A stretch of DNA of 64,000 bases, taken from contig JAJYYE010000012.1 in NCBI GenBank assembly GCA_021801265.1, positions 212,548 to 276,547 on the forward strand, written 5' to 3'. Under the pieces are notes generated by a model. The model was not told the origin of the DNA and made no database searches. It saw only the letters and a program-made list of their open reading frames with translations. Shown piece by piece: positions 39,912 through 49,433 of the stretch (its first letter is position 1; each line of letters begins with the position of its first letter). The DNA is from Pseudomonadota bacterium (GTDB taxonomy: Bacteria > Pseudomonadota > Gammaproteobacteria > Halothiobacillales > Halothiobacillaceae). Made by a program: the position numbers and the translations under genes.

Positions 39912-41021
39912 ATGTGGCAACGGATTTTTGCACTCGCCATCAAAGAGTTTCAGGCACTGCTGCGCGACCCTAAAGCACGATTTGTCATTATCGGCCCGCC
40001 GCTCATCCAACTGCTGATATTCAGTTTCGCTGCCACGTTTGACCTGAATCATGTACCAATTGCCATATATAACCAGGATGGCGGACAAGCCGCCCAATCG
40101 CTGGTGTCGCGGTTTAGCGGCTCACAACATTTCGAGATTGTGGACAATTTAACGCGCGAATCCGACATCAAACGCGTGATCGATCATCGCGATGCCCTGA
40201 TGGTATTAACCATCGGCCCGCGTTTTGAACAGGATTTATTGAGTGGAAAACCCGCAACCGCGCAATTGATTATCGACGGACGAAATTCCAATACCGCCGC
40301 CATTGCCTTGAGTTACGCCAGCGGCATCGTCTCGGACTTCAACACAGACTGGCAACAAACTCATCATCTGCGCGCGCCGCCCTCGGTAATCATCACACGG
40401 GCATGGTTTAACCCAAACCTGGAAAGCCGCTGGTTTATCGTGCCGGGTGTCGTAGCGATTTTAATGCTCGTGGTTGTCATGGTAGTCACCGCCCTTTCGG
40501 TCGCGCGTGAGCGCGAACAGGGCACCTTCGACCAACTTCTGGTCACGCCACTACACCCCACCGAAATTTTAATCGGCAAAGCCATACCCGGATTTGTCAT
40601 CGGCATGATCGAAGGCAGTGTGACGATAGCGCTCGCCGCGCAAGCGTTTGGCGTGCCCTTTGAAGGCCAGCTCGCCACATTGTATGTCGGCATGGGCGTA
40701 TTTTTGCTATCAGCCATTGGCGTCGGACTGATGATCTCTGCACTCGCCACCACCTTGCAACAGGCGGTATTGGGCGTGTTTTTGTTTTTGGTGCCCGCCA
40801 TTATTTTATCTGGCTTTGCCACGCCTATCGCCAACATGCCAGGCTTCGTACAGGATTTAACGCTGATCAACCCCATGCGCTATTTCATGGTGATTGTGCG
40901 CGGAATCTTCCTCGAAGGCAGCTCATTTAACAGCCTAATCAATCAGTTCTGGCCCTTGGCCGTGATTGGCCTCACCACCCTCGCCTTTGCCGGCTGGTTG
41001 TTCCGGCATCGAATGAATTAA
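39912..41021 (+). CDS. YbhR-like ABC-2 type permease
   Basis: The protein has 369 residues and is the second permease of the exporter, with the same layout as the preceding gene: ALAIKEFQALLRDPKARFVIIGPPLIQLLIFSFAATFD, periplasmic domain, then WFIVPGVVAILMLVVVMVVTALSVAREREQGTFDQLLVTPL and four more helices. GAGGA precedes the ATG, 15 bases after ybhS. E. coli YbhFSR has been linked to drug or cation export; the substrate here is unknown. Confidence 0.92.
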   Translation: MWQRIFALAIKEFQALLRDPKARFVIIGPPLIQLLIFSFAATFDLNHVPIAIYNQDGGQAAQSLVSRFSGSQHFEIVDNLTRESDIKRVIDHRDALMVLTIGPRFEQDLLSGKPATAQLIIDGRNSNTAAIALSYASGIVSDFNTDWQQTHHLRAPPSVIITRAWFNPNLESRWFIVPGVVAILMLVVVMVVTALSVAREREQGTFDQLLVTPLHPTEILIGKAIPGFVIGMIEGSVTIALAAQAFGVPFEGQLATLYVGMGVFLLSAIGVGLMISALATTLQQAVLGVFLFLVPAIILSGFATPIANMPGFVQDLTLINPMRYFMVIVRGIFLEGSSFNSLINQFWPLAVIGLTTLAFAGWLFRHRMN

Positions 41022-41054
41022 ATATCTCAAGAAAGCCAAAGATATAACCGACAA

Positions 41055-41078
41055 CAAAAAACCCGCATAAAGCGGGTT
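41055..41078 (-). terminator. Rho-independent terminator of the tRNA cluster
   Basis: AACCCGC and GCGGGTT form a stem with a 4-5 base loop, followed by six T residues on the minus strand. It lies 17 bases after the tRNA-His gene and closes the tRNA transcript. Confidence 0.85.
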
Positions 41079-41094
41079 AAATGATTGATCTATA

Positions 41095-41170
41095 TGGGGT
41101 GACCGATGGGGTTCGAACCCACGACAACCGGAATCACAATCCGGGACTCTACCAACTGAGCTACGGCCAC
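41095..41170 (-). tRNA. tRNA-His (GTG anticodon)
   Basis: 76 bases including an encoded CCA. The acceptor stem GTGGCCG/CGGTCAC, D arm AGCTCAGTTGGTAGAG, anticodon loop ATTGTGATT and T arm GGGTTCGAACCC are all present. The base before position 1 is G (41171) and faces discriminator C, so the histidine-specific extra G is encoded. Confidence 0.96.
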
Positions 41171-41189
41171 CATTGTTTTTGAGCGCTTT

Positions 41190-41266
41190 TGGTGCGCCCG
41201 GCAGGACTCGAACCCGCTACCCTCGGCTTAGAAGGCCGATGCTCTATCCAGATGAGCTACGGGCAC
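41190..41266 (-). tRNA. tRNA-Arg (TCT anticodon)
   Basis: 77 bases with encoded CCA. Acceptor GTGCCCG/CGGGCGC (one G-T pair), D arm AGCTCATCTGGATAGAG, anticodon loop CTTCTAA and T arm GGGTTCGAGTCC. It reads AGA codons. Confidence 0.96.
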
Positions 41267-41283
41267 AAGTTTGAAAATCTTAA

Positions 41284-41360
41284 TGGTCGGAGTGATAGGA
41301 TTTGAACCTACGACCACCTGGTCCCAAACCAGGTGCGCTACCAAGCTGCGCTACACTCCG
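41284..41360 (-). tRNA. tRNA-Pro (TGG anticodon)
   Basis: 77 bases with encoded CCA. Acceptor CGGAGTG/CACTCCG, D arm AGCGCAGCTTGGTAGCGC, anticodon loop TTTGGGA and T arm AGGTTCAAATCCT. First gene of the Pro-Arg-His cluster in transcription order. Confidence 0.96.
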
Positions 41361-41520
41361 ATTGGATTGGCTTTATCGCCGTTCCCTTTCGACTTCATCG
41401 AGGACAAGCCCCGAATCACGCGAAGCGCGCATATTAGGCACCTCGCCGGTGGTTGTCAACTAGAAACTGATGCCCTCTTTGGTTTGCGGGGCACCGTTGT
41501 CATCGCGAACCGGATTTTTT

Positions 41521-43806
41521 TCAACGCCCGGCACGGACCAGGCCACCAAGGCCACGTTCATCTAGTGCTTGATAGAGCAATTGCCGAATATCGCCCGGTC
41601 GGCGGCAATTCAGCGCTGCGACCAGCAGTGTTCGGGCATCACTATGCGTGAAGCTTCTGATAACCCATTTAATACGCGGTAAAGAGCCGGCGCTCATGGA
41701 AAGAACGTCGATCCCCATGCCAAGTAGCAGGATGGCGCCCATGGGATCCCCGGCCAGCTCACCGCAGACGGTGATTTCACGCCCGAGCGTGTGTCCTGCC
41801 TCCACGACGTCCACAATCGCGCGCAGTACGGCGGGATGTAGGGCATCGTAGCGGGCGGCGACGCGTTCGTTGTTACGGTCTATCGCAAGGATGTATTGGG
41901 TGAGGTCGTTGGTACCGATGGAGAGGAAATCGACCATTTCGGCAATGGCTTCGATCTGATAAACGGCTGAGGGTACTTCAATCATCACGCCAATTCGCGG
42001 AGGCGCGACGGTCTCGCCTTCTTCACGTAATTCACTCAGTGCTTGGAATATGTATTCTTTCGAGGTTTCCAGCTCATCGACGGAACCGATCATGGGCAGC
42101 AAGATGCTCAAGTTGTCCAAGCCAATCGAGGCACGCAGCATGGCGCGAATTTGGGTGAGAAAAATTTCTGGATGATCGAGTACCAGCCGAATGCCGCGCC
42201 AACCGAGAAAGGGGTTATCTTCCTTGATGGGAAAATAAGAAAGCGGTTTATCGCCCCCCACATCCAGCGTGCGTAAAACGACGGATTTATCTCGAAACGC
42301 TTCGAGCGCTTCTCGGTAAATAACGGCTTGCTCGGCCTCGCCGGGGAATTGCTTACGAATTTGAAACGGTACTTCGGTACGATACAGACCAATGCCTTCA
42401 GCGCCCACAGTTTTAGATGGCGCCATATCGGCCAGTAGGCCGATGTTGACGTATAAACCTATCTTGACGCCATCGGATGTTTCGGCGGGCAAATCGCGCA
42501 AGCTGGTCAGTTCTGCCGTCAGCTGGGCTTCTTCTTGAGCCAGACGCAGCAATTCCTGCCGGTAAGAACCCACTGGACGAACAATCAACAACCCTCGGTA
42601 GCCATCGACCACGACTTCTTGATCGTTCAGTTGGGAAATAGGTAAATCCACTACACCCATGGCGGCTGGAATGCCCAAGGCACGCGCCAAAATCGCTAAG
42701 TGCGATGAGCCAGAGCCACTACTTGAAACGATACCCACCAAGCGCTCGGTCGGTATTTCTGCAAGATGGGATGCCGACAAATCACGTCCGATCAGCACAA
42801 TCCGCTCAGGCCATTGTCGCTCACCTTGGGTGCGCGCTTGAAGTTTGACGAGAATCCGTGAACCTAAATCACGAATATCTTGCGCCCGTTCGCGCAGATA
42901 GGGGTCGCTCATTTTTTCAAATACAGCAGTATGTTCGCGAACCGCATCACGCAGGGCGGCCGAGGCAGCCTGCCCACTTTGCACACGGCTTTCCATGCTA
43001 TCGAGCAATGAACCGCTGCTCAGCATTAAAATAAACGCGTCAAACAGGATATTTTCATCCTCGTTGCCCGAGGCTTTGGCGAAATCCTGTTTGAGCTGCG
43101 CAAACTCGGCGCGCACCGCTTCGATTGCCGCGCACAGCACGGCCCATTCAGTCGCGGGATCATCCACCGCGCGCTCGATAACATGCTCTAAATCCACCAC
43201 ATCCAGCACACTCACCGCTGTGCCAAAGACCACGCCCGGGGAACCCGGCAGCCCGCGCGCGGTAACTGCCGCCGCCCATTTTGGCGCGATCGACTTACTC
43301 TGTGTCAGCTCACCGCTGACCTGTGCTTGACGAATCCCCGAGGCCAATTGAGAAGCCAAGGTGACGAGAAAAGACTCCTGATCGGATGAAAAACGCCGCC
43401 GTTCGCGGGATTGCACCACCAGTACGCCCAACACATCACCCCGATAAATAATCGGCACGCCCAAAAAGCCGTGGTAAAACTCTTCACCGATATCGGATAC
43501 GAATTTGAATGCGGGGTGATCGGGGGCATTTTCAAGGTTGACCAATTCTGCACGACGCGCCACCAAGCCGACCAAGCCTTCATGCAGGGCAAGGCTCACG
43601 GTTCCGATCATGGATTGATTCAAGCCTTCGGTTGCCTGCATAATCAGACTGGCTTCTTGGTCGGCATCGGGATGGATCAAAACATATACTGAGCAAACGT
43701 CGACGTTCAATGCGTCACGCACGCGGCGGGCAATTAAATCCAAAGCCGCCCGCAAATCAACCGATTGGGCGACTTCGGTCACAATTCGGCGCAGTTCATC
43801 GAGCAT
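41521..43806 (-). CDS. ptsP: PEP-protein phosphotransferase PtsP (enzyme I-Ntr)
   Basis: The protein has 761 residues. A GAF domain (about 1-165, LDELRRIVTEVAQSVDLRAALDLI) is followed by the enzyme I part. The phosphorylated histidine is H369 in GSGSSHLAILARALGIP. The PEP-binding barrel has LRTLDVGGDKPLSYFP, NPFLGWRGIRL, GVMIEVPSAV, SIGTNDLTQYILAIDRNN and the catalytic Cys in ITVCGELAGDP. It starts the nitrogen phosphotransfer chain to NPr and EIIA-Ntr. Overlaps the rppH 3' end by 11 bases; rppH-ptsP is the standard gammaproteobacterial pair. Confidence 0.97.
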   Translation of the reverse strand: MLDELRRIVTEVAQSVDLRAALDLIARRVRDALNVDVCSVYVLIHPDADQEASLIMQATEGLNQSMIGTVSLALHEGLVGLVARRAELVNLENAPDHPAFKFVSDIGEEFYHGFLGVPIIYRGDVLGVLVVQSRERRRFSSDQESFLVTLASQLASGIRQAQVSGELTQSKSIAPKWAAAVTARGLPGSPGVVFGTAVSVLDVVDLEHVIERAVDDPATEWAVLCAAIEAVRAEFAQLKQDFAKASGNEDENILFDAFILMLSSGSLLDSMESRVQSGQAASAALRDAVREHTAVFEKMSDPYLRERAQDIRDLGSRILVKLQARTQGERQWPERIVLIGRDLSASHLAEIPTERLVGIVSSSGSGSSHLAILARALGIPAAMGVVDLPISQLNDQEVVVDGYRGLLIVRPVGSYRQELLRLAQEEAQLTAELTSLRDLPAETSDGVKIGLYVNIGLLADMAPSKTVGAEGIGLYRTEVPFQIRKQFPGEAEQAVIYREALEAFRDKSVVLRTLDVGGDKPLSYFPIKEDNPFLGWRGIRLVLDHPEIFLTQIRAMLRASIGLDNLSILLPMIGSVDELETSKEYIFQALSELREEGETVAPPRIGVMIEVPSAVYQIEAIAEMVDFLSIGTNDLTQYILAIDRNNERVAARYDALHPAVLRAIVDVVEAGHTLGREITVCGELAGDPMGAILLLGMGIDVLSMSAGSLPRIKWVIRSFTHSDARTLLVAALNCRRPGDIRQLLYQALDERGLGGLVRAGR

Positions 43807-44338
43807 AAAAGGACTCCTTGTCCGGTTTTACTTCCTCACATTCCAACAGGGTTTGTGGTGGCGAACCCGCACCGGCATGTGCGGCCAAAAACAGCATAGC
43901 CTCTTGATACACCGAGCGTTTGAAGTAAATCACCTCCGGCAAAATCGACCAATACGGCCGCCATTCCCAGCCATCAAACTCGGGCTTTTCGGAGGCATTC
44001 AAATCAAATGCGGATTCCGGTGCGCGCAACCGCAGTAAAAACCATTTTTGTTTTTGACCGATACAAATGGGAAACAAATGCCGCCGAATCATGTTGCGCG
44101 GCAAGCGGTAGCGAAGCCAACCGCAGGTCCAGCCAACCACATCGACATCGGTGGGTTTTAGGCCGGTTTCCTCGTGTAATTCACGATACATGGCCGCCAG
44201 AGGGCGTTCGTCGTCATTAATTCCCCCTTGGGGAAACTGCCAGGACCGATGCCCCGCACGCTTGCCCCAAAAGACGTCGCCTGCTTTATTTATTAGAATG
44301 ATGCCAACATTCGGGCGGAATCCATCTCGGTCAATCAC
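43796..44338 (-). CDS. rppH: RNA pyrophosphohydrolase RppH
   Basis: The protein has 180 residues. The Nudix box reads GGINDDERPLAAMYRELHEETG, with the catalytic glutamates in RELHEETG. Around it are DGFRPNVGIILINKAGDVFWGKR, SWQFPQGG and the C-terminal EVIYFKRSVYQEAM of RppH. It removes pyrophosphate from 5' ends of mRNA and so starts decay. The start is GTG. First gene of rppH-ptsP, divergent from the HAD gene. Confidence 0.97.
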   Translation of the reverse strand: MIDRDGFRPNVGIILINKAGDVFWGKRAGHRSWQFPQGGINDDERPLAAMYRELHEETGLKPTDVDVVGWTCGWLRYRLPRNMIRRHLFPICIGQKQKWFLLRLRAPESAFDLNASEKPEFDGWEWRPYWSILPEVIYFKRSVYQEAMLFLAAHAGAGSPPQTLLECEEVKPDKESFYAR

Positions 44339-44624
44339 GGTTATACTCGAATTCGAAGGTTATGCGCCAAAACAGGCCGGTCGATGCTTTTGCCTCATGA
44401 ATCGAGACACATCGCCGCTGACAGCAGGCAAACTTATCAGTAAACCTAAACGAGATACCTGCTGAAATCTTGAGGTCATTTTCCACAGGTTCGAGGTGTT
44501 TAGCAAAGCAAAACAATAGAAATATCGTTCCGTGGTCGATTCACGGGTTAGCGCATGAGGCAATCCTTCGGCACCCTGTTTTTATATCTGAATTCTTATC
44601 TGATTTTTCCAACCTGGGGCGATT

Positions 44625-45281
44625 ATGCAACTGGCAATTTTTGATTTGGACAACACCCTCCTCATGGGCGATTCCGACCACGCATGGGGGCAGTATCTCG
44701 CTGAAGTTGGTGCCGTAAATCGTGCAGAATACAGCGCGCGAAATCAGATTTTTTATGAGGAATATCAACGAGGCACATTAGACATTGATGCCTTTCTGCG
44801 ATTTTCACTGGCACCGCTGGCACAACATAGTCTCGAACAACTTCATGCGTGGCGGGCACAGTTTGTCGAGGCGGTCATCGCCCCCATGGTGACGGATAAA
44901 GCGCAGAATCTGGTCGAGCATCATCGACAACGCGGCGACGAATTGCTCATCATTACTGCCACCAATGCCTTCGTCACCGAGCCCATTGCCGCCCTATTTG
45001 GCATCACGCATCTCCTGGCCACACGTCCTGCCTTCGCCAAGGGCCGGTATACCGGCGGGTATGAGGGCACACCGACGTTCCAGGCGGGTAAACGCACGGC
45101 GCTTGACCAATGGCTTGACTCGCGTCGATGGCACCCAGAAAAAATATGGTTTTACTCCGATTCCCGCAATGATTTACCGCTGCTGGAAACGGTCGACCAT
45201 CCCGTCGCAGTGGACCCTGATACCGTGCTGCGTGAACACGCGCAGGCGGCGGGCTGGCCGATTATTTCGCTGCGAGATTGA
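44625..45281 (+). CDS. HAD-superfamily IB phosphatase (SerB-like)
   Basis: This 218-residue cytoplasmic phosphatase has motif I FDLDNTLL (nucleophile D7, acid D9), motif II LLIITATNAFV, and motif III/IV through the Lys of AGKRTALD and FYSDSRNDLPLLETVDHPVAVDPD. The helical cap lies between (about 20-85). Members of this subgroup act on phosphoserine or similar small phosphates, but the exact substrate is open. Divergence from rppH-ptsP is a common arrangement. GGGGCGATT precedes the ATG. Confidence 0.9.
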   Translation: MQLAIFDLDNTLLMGDSDHAWGQYLAEVGAVNRAEYSARNQIFYEEYQRGTLDIDAFLRFSLAPLAQHSLEQLHAWRAQFVEAVIAPMVTDKAQNLVEHHRQRGDELLIITATNAFVTEPIAALFGITHLLATRPAFAKGRYTGGYEGTPTFQAGKRTALDQWLDSRRWHPEKIWFYSDSRNDLPLLETVDHPVAVDPDTVLREHAQAAGWPIISLRD

Positions 45282-45296
45282 TGTGATTTATTTGAT

Positions 45297-45863
45297 TCAG
45301 GCAGACGGCAACGTCACACCGCGCTGCCCTTGATATTTACCACCGCGATCCTTGTATGAAGTTTCACACACTTCATCCGACTCCAGGAACAACATTTGCG
45401 CGACACCCTCAAAGGCATAAATCTTCGCGGGCAACGGCGTCGTGTTAGAAAATTCCAGCGTGACGTGCCCTTCCCATTCTGGTTCCAACGGTGTGACATT
45501 GACGATAATGCCGCACCGGGCATAGGTCGATTTGCCCAAGCAAATCGTTAACACATTGCGCGGGATACGGAAATATTCAATGGTACGGGCCAAGGCGAAT
45601 GAGTTGGGCGGAATGATGCATACATCCGATTCAACATTCACAAAACTGCGCTCGTCGAATGCTTTGGGGTCTACAATCGTCGAGTTAATGTTGGTGAAAA
45701 TTTTGAATTCGTTGGCACAGCGCACATCATAGCCGTAGCTTGACGTGCCATAAGAAATCAGGCGGCGATCGTTCTCGCTGCGCACTTGCTGCGGGGCAAA
45801 TGGTTCGATCATGCCCTGTTGTTCGGCCATTTCCCGAATCCAGCGATCCGATTTAATACTCAT
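45297..45863 (-). CDS. dcd: dCTP deaminase
   Basis: The protein has 188 residues from ATG 45863 (GAGGTGGGT directly upstream). Family signatures: [42 protein letters not shown]-like stretch ([50 protein letters not shown]), [21 protein letters not shown] and [14 protein letters not shown]. It deaminates dCTP to dUTP for thymidylate supply. It is convergent with the HAD gene, 15 bases apart. Confidence 0.97.
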   Translation of the reverse strand: MSIKSDRWIREMAEQQGMIEPFAPQQVRSENDRRLISYGTSSYGYDVRCANEFKIFTNINSTIVDPKAFDERSFVNVESDVCIIPPNSFALARTIEYFRIPRNVLTICLGKSTYARCGIIVNVTPLEPEWEGHVTLEFSNTTPLPAKIYAFEGVAQMLFLESDEVCETSYKDRGGKYQGQRGVTLPSA

Positions 45864-45949
45864 ACCCACCTCACTCCCACTGATCCATTGCAATGCGGGT
45901 GCATTTTGGTGATGACAGCGGGAGAAGTCCAGCGATCGGTCGACTCCAA

Positions 45950-46237
45950 TTAACCTCGCGCGCCAAAGGTATAGCGTTTCGTGTCTACCGCAGGCGAATT
46001 ATCCGCCGTTTGTTTGGCAGAGGCGGGAACCTGCGTGGTATCCAACCAACCCAGGTAATTTGAAACCTGCATCGCCAATATAATTAAATCCTCATCCTCG
46101 GATTGGTCGGCGATGGCCAAAATCCCCATGGCATAGTCACGCTCCGCAACAAAACGGTAGGTATCTACTTTAAGGCTCAAGGTACGCAACAATTTCAACT
46201 TAAACCGCGCCATCAGTTGCATCAATTCTGTATCCAT
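45950..46237 (-). CDS. Small hypothetical protein
   Basis: The protein has 95 residues. The N-terminal 65 are helical ([59 protein letters not shown]), followed by a Ser/Ala/Thr tail. There is no signal peptide or membrane segment. A strong ribosome site (GGGGGT) precedes ATG 46237, just inside the track TTG. Located upstream of dcd on the same strand with an 86-base gap. I do not recognise the family. Confidence 0.65.
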   Translation of the reverse strand: MDTELMQLMARFKLKLLRTLSLKVDTYRFVAERDYAMGILAIADQSEDEDLIILAMQVSNYLGWLDTTQVPASAKQTADNSPAVDTKRYTFGARG

Positions 46238-46240
46238 CAA

Positions 46241-46706
46241 TACCCCCAGCCCCGTGTTGATGTCCCGTGTTTATTCCAGGTAACCATTAGCAAGCAATGC
46301 GCCAGATGATCTAACACCTTGTTATTTAATCAACCAACGTTCAACGCGGCTTAAAGGCCAACCCGCCGCCGAAGTTGGCGCACCAAGACTGTGCCTTAAT
46401 CACTCGCCCGAACTGAATTAATGCACCAAATAAACCGGCGAAGCAAATTCAAAACCCAGTCAAACGGCGCCAAGGATATTCGCGAGACCGCCATGAGACA
46501 TCCTGTCAGGACAACCAACAAGAATTTGCGCATAATGCCAAGCAATCTGTCTTCGACTCTATCGAATAGCTCACCGAAAATCGGGAGATTTTTTGTCATC
46601 GTGTTGAAGTTGAACCATTATTTAATGCCTCTGTCCGTTTTGGCGAAAAATTCATGCCGGTGCTCAAGTCGCACTGTTACCGTTATGCTTCCAAAGGAGT
46701 AGCCCT
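46241..46706. other. Intergenic region upstream of aceE
   Basis: These 466 bases contain no gene I can support. A 67-codon minus-strand frame (46396-46599) has a hydrophobic stretch but no ribosome site. The aceE promoter and any PdhR-like operator should be here, but I assign neither. The aceE ribosome site AGGAG ends at 46700. Confidence 0.4.
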
Positions 46707-49364
46707 GTGACCGTATTTCAAGATCATGATCCGCAAGAAACCCGCGAATGGCTGGACGCCCTTGAAGCCGTGGTCGCCTTTGAAGGCACGGACAAAGCCC
46801 GGCATCTGATTGGCAGCCTGATTGAAGCTGCGCGTAAACACGGTATTGACACACCCTACTCGGCCACGACGCCCTACATCAATACCATTCCGCCAGAAAA
46901 AGAACCCCCATTCCCGGGCGATCGGCAGATGGAGCAGCGTCTGCGTGCCTTGGTTCGCTGGAACGCGATGGCGATGGTCGCACGCGCGAACAAACACACC
47001 TCAGTCGGTGGGCATATTGCGAGTTTTCAATCCAGCGCCACCCTGTATGAAGTCGGCTTCAACCATTTCTTCAAAGGCCACGATCACCCCGAAGGGGCGG
47101 ATATGGTGTTCTTTCAAGGACACACGGCACCGGGCATGTATGCGCGAGCGTTCCTTGAAGGCCGCATCACCGAAGATCAACTGAAAAACTTCCGCCAGGA
47201 AGCCCATCAAAAAGGCTTGTCTTCTTATCCGCACCCATGGCTGATGCCTGAATTTTGGCAATTCCCAACGGTTTCGATGGGTCTGGGGCCACTCATGGCC
47301 ATTTACCAGGCGCGCTTCATGAAATACATGGATGCGCGCGGCTTATCGCCCATGGCCAGCCGCAAAGTGTGGGCGTTTTTAGGCGATGGCGAGATGGACG
47401 AACCCGAATCCACCGGTGCGATTGGTTTGGCCGTGCGTGAAAAGCTCGATAACCTCGTGTTTGTGATTAATGCCAACTTGCAGCGGCTGGATGGCCCGGT
47501 GCGCGGCAACGGCAAAATCATCCAAGAACTGGAAGGCACCTTCCGTGGCGCAGGCTGGAATGTGATCAAGGTCATTTGGGGGCCGGGCTGGGATGCCCTG
47601 CTGCAAAAAGACACCTCCGGCAAACTCATGCAGCGCATGATGGAAGTCGTGGATGGCGAATATCAGGCCTACAAAGCCAAAGACGGCGCCTTTGTACGGG
47701 AAAATTTCTTTGGCGAATACCCCGAAACCCGAGAACTTGTGCAAAACATGACCGATGACGAAATTTTTGCCCTAACGCGCGGCGGCCATAGCCCGCGCAA
47801 AATGTACGCGGCGTACAAAACAGCCAGCGAGCACAAGGGTCAGCCCACCGTCATTATTGCCAAAACCATCAAAGGCTATGGCATGGGCCCGTTTGGTGAA
47901 GGTGCGATGACGGCGCACAACCAGAAGAAACTCGATGTCGATGGTCTCAAATACTTCCGCGACCGCTTCGGCCTGCCGATCTCTGATGCTCAACTCGAAA
48001 ACGATGTCCCGTTCTACAAGCCGGACGATAACCACGAGCTGATCAAATACTTGCACGAACGCCGCGCAGCGCTGGGTGGCTACCTCCCCAGCCGCATCGA
48101 CCGCGCCGCCTCACTGCCCACGCCAGAGCTTGCCGCATTTGACATGATGCTCAAAGGCACTGCCGACCGCGAAATGTCGAGCACCATGCTGTTCGGCCGG
48201 ATTCTCGCCATCATTTTGCGCGACAAGGCGCTCGGCAAGCGGGTTGTGCCGATCATCCCTGATGAGGCACGCACTTTCGGCCTGGAAGGCCTGTTCCGCC
48301 AGGTCGGAATTTACGATCCGGCGGGTCAGCTATATGAACCGGTCGATGCCGATCAGGTGTCATGGTACAAGCAAGCGACCAATGGCCAGGTTCTGCAAGA
48401 AGGCATCAACGAAGCCGGTTCCATGTCTTCCTGGCTGGCCGCCGCCACCGCCTATGCCAATTACGGCGAGGCGATGATTCCGTTCTATATCTACTACTCG
48501 ATGTTTGGCTATCAACGCGTCGGCGACCTCGTGTGGCTGGGTGGTGACATGCGGGCGCGCGGCTTCATCATCGGCGCCACCGCCGGACGCACCACGCTGG
48601 AAGGGGAAGGCCTGCAACATCAGGATGGCCACAACCTCGTGTTCTTCAGCGCTGTGCCGAACTGCAAGGCCTATGACCCGACCTACGGCTATGAAATGGC
48701 GGTCATCATCCGCGCGGGCCTGAAGGAAATGTTCACCGACAAGCACGATGTATTCTATTACATCACCGCGATGAACGAGAATTATCCCCATCCGGCCATG
48801 CCGGATGGGGTCGAAGAGGGCATTCTGCGCGGTCTGTATCCGTTCTCTCAATCCACCACGAAGCACACGACGCGCGTTCAGCTTTTAGGCTCGGGCACCA
48901 TCCTGCGCGAAGTGGAAAAAGCAGCCCAGATGCTGGAAACCGACTGGAAAGTCGCAGCCGATGTCTGGTCTGCCCCGAGCTTCAGCGAACTGGCCCGCGA
49001 TGGTCAGGCCTGCCAGCGCGAGAACCGCCTGCATCCCGAAGCACCCGCGAAAATCCCGTATGTCACCGCAACGCTCGCACCCACAACAGGGCCGATCATC
49101 GCGGCGACCGACTACATTCATCTGTACACAGAACAGGTTCGCTCATTCATGCCGCGCCGGTACGTCACGCTAGGCACTGATGGCTTTGGCCGGTCGGACA
49201 CCCGTGCGGCGTTACGGAAGTTTTTCGAAGTCGATGCCGTCAATATTGTCATCACTGCGCTCAAGGCTTTGGCTGACGAGGGCACGATCCCCACTTCGGT
49301 GGTCACGGAAGCGATCAAGCGGTATGACATCAACCCCGATTTAGGTATGCCCATTACCCGTTAA
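46707..49364 (+). CDS. aceE: Pyruvate dehydrogenase E1 component
   Basis: The protein has 885 residues and is the homodimeric E1 of the pyruvate dehydrogenase complex. The thiamine diphosphate motif is GDGEMDEPESTGAIGLAVREKLDNLVFVINANLQRLDGPVRGNGKI. Also seen are NKHTSVGGHIASFQSSATLYEVGFNHFF, AKTIKGYGMG and the C-terminal FGRSDTRAALRKFFEVDA. It decarboxylates pyruvate and acetylates the lipoyl group of E2. The start is GTG with AGGAG 7 bases upstream. First gene of aceE-aceF-lpdA. Confidence 0.98.
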   Translation: MTVFQDHDPQETREWLDALEAVVAFEGTDKARHLIGSLIEAARKHGIDTPYSATTPYINTIPPEKEPPFPGDRQMEQRLRALVRWNAMAMVARANKHTSVGGHIASFQSSATLYEVGFNHFFKGHDHPEGADMVFFQGHTAPGMYARAFLEGRITEDQLKNFRQEAHQKGLSSYPHPWLMPEFWQFPTVSMGLGPLMAIYQARFMKYMDARGLSPMASRKVWAFLGDGEMDEPESTGAIGLAVREKLDNLVFVINANLQRLDGPVRGNGKIIQELEGTFRGAGWNVIKVIWGPGWDALLQKDTSGKLMQRMMEVVDGEYQAYKAKDGAFVRENFFGEYPETRELVQNMTDDEIFALTRGGHSPRKMYAAYKTASEHKGQPTVIIAKTIKGYGMGPFGEGAMTAHNQKKLDVDGLKYFRDRFGLPISDAQLENDVPFYKPDDNHELIKYLHERRAALGGYLPSRIDRAASLPTPELAAFDMMLKGTADREMSSTMLFGRILAIILRDKALGKRVVPIIPDEARTFGLEGLFRQVGIYDPAGQLYEPVDADQVSWYKQATNGQVLQEGINEAGSMSSWLAAATAYANYGEAMIPFYIYYSMFGYQRVGDLVWLGGDMRARGFIIGATAGRTTLEGEGLQHQDGHNLVFFSAVPNCKAYDPTYGYEMAVIIRAGLKEMFTDKHDVFYYITAMNENYPHPAMPDGVEEGILRGLYPFSQSTTKHTTRVQLLGSGTILREVEKAAQMLETDWKVAADVWSAPSFSELARDGQACQRENRLHPEAPAKIPYVTATLAPTTGPIIAATDYIHLYTEQVRSFMPRRYVTLGTDGFGRSDTRAALRKFFEVDAVNIVITALKALADEGTIPTSVVTEAIKRYDINPDLGMPITR

Positions 49365-49433
49365 TTTGTTGACTAGACACATCGCCCGTCACTCATCAAT
49401 GGCGGGTTTGCTGCAAACTTATGGAGCTCACGT

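Noticed and set aside
46396-46599. 67-codon minus-strand ORF with a hydrophobic stretch before aceE
   Set aside because: No ribosome site, no recognised family, and it lies in the expected aceE promoter region; left as unannotated intergenic sequence.
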